DNA of 8,989 nucleotides from Acholeplasmataceae bacterium (lineage in GTDB: Bacteria > Bacillota > Negativicutes > Acidaminococcales > Acidaminococcaceae), in the NCBI GenBank assembly GCA_012719555.1, contig JAAYAE010000067.1, positions 1 to 8,989 on the forward strand. Reading direction: 5' to 3'. Each line of letters opens with the position of its first letter. The first letter of the stretch is position 1. The notes beneath the pieces were generated by a model, which searched no databases, was not told the origin of the DNA, and saw only the letters and a program-made list of their open reading frames with translations. Shown here piece after piece: positions 6,519 to 8,989 of the stretch. A program made the position numbers and the translations under genes.

Positions 6519-6971
6519 CTATTCTTGTTTTAACAACAATTTTACAATATCTGCACGGCTGACTATACCAATTAATTTACTGCCATCCACTACCGGTATT
6601 TGTTTAATATTGTTATTGAGCATAAGCCTGGCGACTTCGCTAATATCCGTATCTTCCTTAACCGTTATTAAATCTTCAGTCATAATGTCTGAAGCAGTTT
6701 GAGCTAGAATTTTCTTGAAATCCTCATTATAGCGTTCCACCCCGTGATAATAAATAACAGCGCCTAAAATATTAATAAACTCCGGTAGTCTTGGTGACAT
6801 TTCCCGCCTTAAAAGATCCCCTTCTGTTACTATGCCAATCAAATATCCGCCATCACTAAGGACCGGCAAACCGGAAACTTTATTATCAATAAGCACCTGT
6901 GCGATTTCGTCAATGGTACTATCACGGTTTACACTAACAACCGCTTTTGTCATAACTTCTTTTACGTCCAT
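6519..6971 (-). CDS. Tandem CBS-domain (Bateman module) protein
   Basis: A 150-residue soluble protein made of two CBS domains and no attached enzyme or membrane domain. CBS1 spans about 7-57 (VMTKAVVSVNRDSTIDEIAQVL; GIVTEGDLL at 46-54). CBS2 spans about 97-147 (IMTEDLITVKEDTDISEVARLML; GIVSRADIV at 135-143). Both end in the G-h-h-[ST]-x-x-D pattern (Thr49/Asp52 and Ser138/Asp141) that in other CBS pairs contacts the ribose and phosphate of AMP, ATP or related adenosine ligands. A 38-residue insert (about 58-95, LPEFINILGAVIYYHGVERY) joins the domains, as in many Firmicute stand-alone CBS proteins. A weak AGGA lies 10 nt before the ATG. It starts 18 bp after the stop of the EF-G paralogue, so the two are probably co-transcribed. 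The fold is certain; ligand and partner are unknown. Confidence 0.9.
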   Translation of the reverse strand: MDVKEVMTKAVVSVNRDSTIDEIAQVLIDNKVSGLPVLSDGGYLIGIVTEGDLLRREMSPRLPEFINILGAVIYYHGVERYNEDFKKILAQTASDIMTEDLITVKEDTDISEVARLMLNNNIKQIPVVDGSKLIGIVSRADIVKLLLKQE

Positions 6972-6989
6972 ATATTTTACATCCTATAT

Positions 6990-8989
6990 TTATTTATCTT
7001 CTGCCAATTGTGCTTTGCGCTCAGCGATAATTTTTTCTGCAAGCCGCTGTGGCACATCTTCATAGTGGTCAAATTTTATTTCAAAAGTACCTAAGCCCTG
7101 AGTTAAAGCTCGTAAATCTACAGCATATTCCGCCAGTTCAGCATATGGTACCTGGGCTTTTACGCAACTCATACCATCATCCATACTCTGCATCCCTAAT
7201 ATGCGGCCACGTTTAGTGTTTAAATCCCCTATAACATCTCCCATCATGCCTTCAGTACAATAAACATTCAAGTTATAATATGGTTCCAATAATACGGGGT
7301 TAGCCTTTTCGCTGGCTTTTTGAAAGGCCTGATGAGAAGCTATTTTAAACGCCATTTCCGAAGAATCTACCGCATGATAAGACCCATCAAGCAAAGTAAT
7401 CCGTAAATCTACAACGGGATACCCTGCCAAAATACCATGTTCAAGAGATTCTCTCATACCTTTTTCTACTGCAGGAATATATTGACGCGGAATAGCACCG
7501 CCAAAAATTTTATCAACAAATTCAAACCCTTCTCCTGGGTTTAATGGTTCCATTTTAATGACAACATGACCGTATTGACCATGTCCCCCGCTTTGTTTCT
7601 TGTGTTTTCCTTCAACCTCGGCAGTCCCTCGAACAGTTTCACGGTATTCGATGATAGGTGCCTTTAACTGAGCTTCCACGCCAAATTTGCGTTTCATGCG
7701 CTCCATTATAATTTCAATATGTTGGTCGCCCATGCCACTTATTAAAGTCTCTTTCGTAACCGTATTACGACTAACAATAATAGTTGGATCCTCATCCATT
7801 AACCGATTAAGTGCATTGGCTATCTTCTCTTCTTCTCCTTTTTTCTTGGCATATATCGCTCTTGTGTACATCGGCAGAGGGAAAACAATTGGTGCAAACT
7901 TTACCGGCGAGGCCTTATCACTAATAGTGTCCCCTGTTGCCGTATATTGCAATTTTGAGACAACGCCAATATCACCGGCAGTAATAGTTTTCATTGGAAT
8001 TTGCGATTTTCCCAACATAGTAAATACGGTACCAATGCGTTCTTCCTGTTCACGGCTGGCATTATAAATTGTACTATCACTGGCAATATTGCCGGAAAAC
8101 ACACGTAAAAAGCTTAACCGACCCACAAAAGGATCCGAAGTAGTTTTAAATACCAGTGCAGCCATAGGTGCATTCGCATCACGAATAATTTCTTTGCCTG
8201 TTTTTATATCCGTAACTGTGTAATCGTTCAAAATAGCTGGATAAGTATAATCAATAACAGCATTCATTAATCTTCCCAAGCCAATATTTTTGTATGCACT
8301 GCCACAAATAACCGGGAAAATTATTGCTTGGCGAATTCCTTTTATTAAACAACTTTTTATTTCTTCGTCACTAATTGTCTCTCCCTCTAAATACCGCATC
8401 ATACAATTGTCATCTGCCTCCACGGCAGCTTCCACCATTTTATCATGTGCATCTTTTGCCCACTCCAACATATCTGAAGGAATATCTATCTCATCTGAAC
8501 CATTACCGCTGGCTTTATACGCTTTCATTTTGAAAACATCAATAACACCACAAAAATCCTCAGCTTTCCCCAAGGGTAATTCCAATGGCAACACGCGTTT
8601 GCCAAATTTAGTACGCAAATTATGTAAAATACTGTCATAATCAGCATTATCACGATCCATTTTATTAACAAAAACTATTCTAGGCAATTTAGCTTCTTCT
8701 GCCATTTTCCAACATTGTTCCGTTCCAACCTGTACTCCTGAAATAGCGCAAACAACAATTAGCGCGCTATCAACCGCACGAAAAGCACCCTTTACCTCTG
8801 CCACAAAATCAGAAAAACCAGGGGTATCAATAAAATTTATTTTTGAATCGCGCCATTCAACAGGCGCCAACGTAGCATTTACCGATACGCCACGTTTAAT
8901 TTCTTCCGGTTCATAGTCTGTGGTGGTAGCTCCATCTTCCACCTTGCACATTCTGCTAATAGCCCCAGAACGGTAAAGCAATGCTTCTG
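6990..8989 (-). CDS. fusA2: EF-G-like translational GTPase paralogue (5' end outside window)
   Basis: About 666 codons are visible. The frame stays open to the right edge, so the true start and the P-loop (G1) lie outside; the in-frame TTG at 8981 is not a start, since the upstream Glu-Ala codons continue a typical EALLYRSGAI helix. Numbering from that TTG codon, the visible parts are a divergent switch I (YEPEEIKRGVSV, 23-34), G3 as DTPGF (52-56), G4 NKMD (106-109), G5 GSA (227-229), domain II (about 270-365), domain III (about 370-445, with GMGDQHIEI), and domain IV with GKHKKQSGGHGQYGHV and the tip loop DGSYHAVDSSE (532-542). Domain V follows, with GDLNTKRGRILGM. The KHKKQSGGHGQYG and switch motifs differ from housekeeping EF-G (usually GKFVRQSGGRGQYG) and match the EF-G2/EF-G-like group. 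Its role on the ribosome is not established from sequence. Tet(M)-like protection proteins and RF3 fit less well because domain IV is EF-G-like. Confidence 0.9.
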   Translation of the reverse strand, partial: EALLYRSGAISRMCKVEDGATTTDYEPEEIKRGVSVNATLAPVEWRDSKINFIDTPGFSDFVAEVKGAFRAVDSALIVVCAISGVQVGTEQCWKMAEEAKLPRIVFVNKMDRDNADYDSILHNLRTKFGKRVLPLELPLGKAEDFCGVIDVFKMKAYKASGNGSDEIDIPSDMLEWAKDAHDKMVEAAVEADDNCMMRYLEGETISDEEIKSCLIKGIRQAIIFPVICGSAYKNIGLGRLMNAVIDYTYPAILNDYTVTDIKTGKEIIRDANAPMAALVFKTTSDPFVGRLSFLRVFSGNIASDSTIYNASREQEERIGTVFTMLGKSQIPMKTITAGDIGVVSKLQYTATGDTISDKASPVKFAPIVFPLPMYTRAIYAKKKGEEEKIANALNRLMDEDPTIIVSRNTVTKETLISGMGDQHIEIIMERMKRKFGVEAQLKAPIIEYRETVRGTAEVEGKHKKQSGGHGQYGHVVIKMEPLNPGEGFEFVDKIFGGAIPRQYIPAVEKGMRESLEHGILAGYPVVDLRITLLDGSYHAVDSSEMAFKIASHQAFQKASEKANPVLLEPYYNLNVYCTEGMMGDVIGDLNTKRGRILGMQSMDDGMSCVKAQVPYAELAEYAVDLRALTQGLGTFEIKFDHYEDVPQRLAEKIIAERKAQLAEDK

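Noticed and set aside
6519..6545. Possible terminator after the CBS gene (TTGTT/AACAA stem and a T6 run further on)
   Set aside because: The stem is almost all A/T, only 5 bp, lies inside the coding sequence, and is separated from the T run, so it is too weak to call.
8979..8981. TTG as start codon of the EF-G-like gene
   Set aside because: The frame is open to the window edge and the preceding residues (Glu-Ala) continue the conserved helix after the P-loop, so the gene is truncated by the window.

Overview
The window fits an AT-rich diderm Firmicute (Negativicutes-like). This is an inference. Strong AGGAGG-type ribosome binding sites and Firmicute-style proteins sit beside a genuine outer-membrane secretin. 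No rRNA or other direct taxonomic marker is present, and nothing here looks recently acquired: no insertion sequence, integrase, phage gene, tRNA or CRISPR array was seen.

Layout. Positions 1-2007 (+ strand) are the end of a type IV pilus / type II secretion-like operon. It holds a possible tail of an upstream gene, a small inner-membrane protein with a PilP/GspC-like C-terminal domain, and a short secretin whose start codon overlaps the previous stop. A good intrinsic terminator (2021-2057) closes this unit. Everything else is on the - strand and converges on it. Reading in the direction of transcription (right to left), the order is: a partial EF-G paralogue running off the right edge (6990-8989), a small two-CBS-domain protein (6519-6971), a 166-bp non-coding gap with promoter- and operator-like sequence, transketolase (4364-6352), a strong hairpin, and then thiD, thiM and thiE joined by 4-nt ATGA overlaps.

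How the genes work together. ThiD, ThiM and ThiE are the complete set for making thiamine phosphate from salvaged hydroxymethylpyrimidine and hydroxyethylthiazole. No de novo gene (thiC, thiG, thiS, thiF) is in view. Transketolase, directly upstream on the same strand, consumes the end product thiamine diphosphate as cofactor, so the block pairs a cofactor salvage route with a cofactor user. No TPP riboswitch was recognised before thiD or tkt. The EF-G paralogue has Phe in place of the catalytic His of its DTPGH motif and is followed at 18 bp by a Bateman-type (adenine nucleotide sensing) protein. The PilP/GspC-like protein and the secretin would form part of the envelope-spanning channel.

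Most of the window is ordinary housekeeping sequence. The points most worth following are the EF-G paralogue with its CBS partner, the tkt-thiDME arrangement without a visible riboswitch, and the minimal secretin module. I found no clear evidence of an entirely new system.
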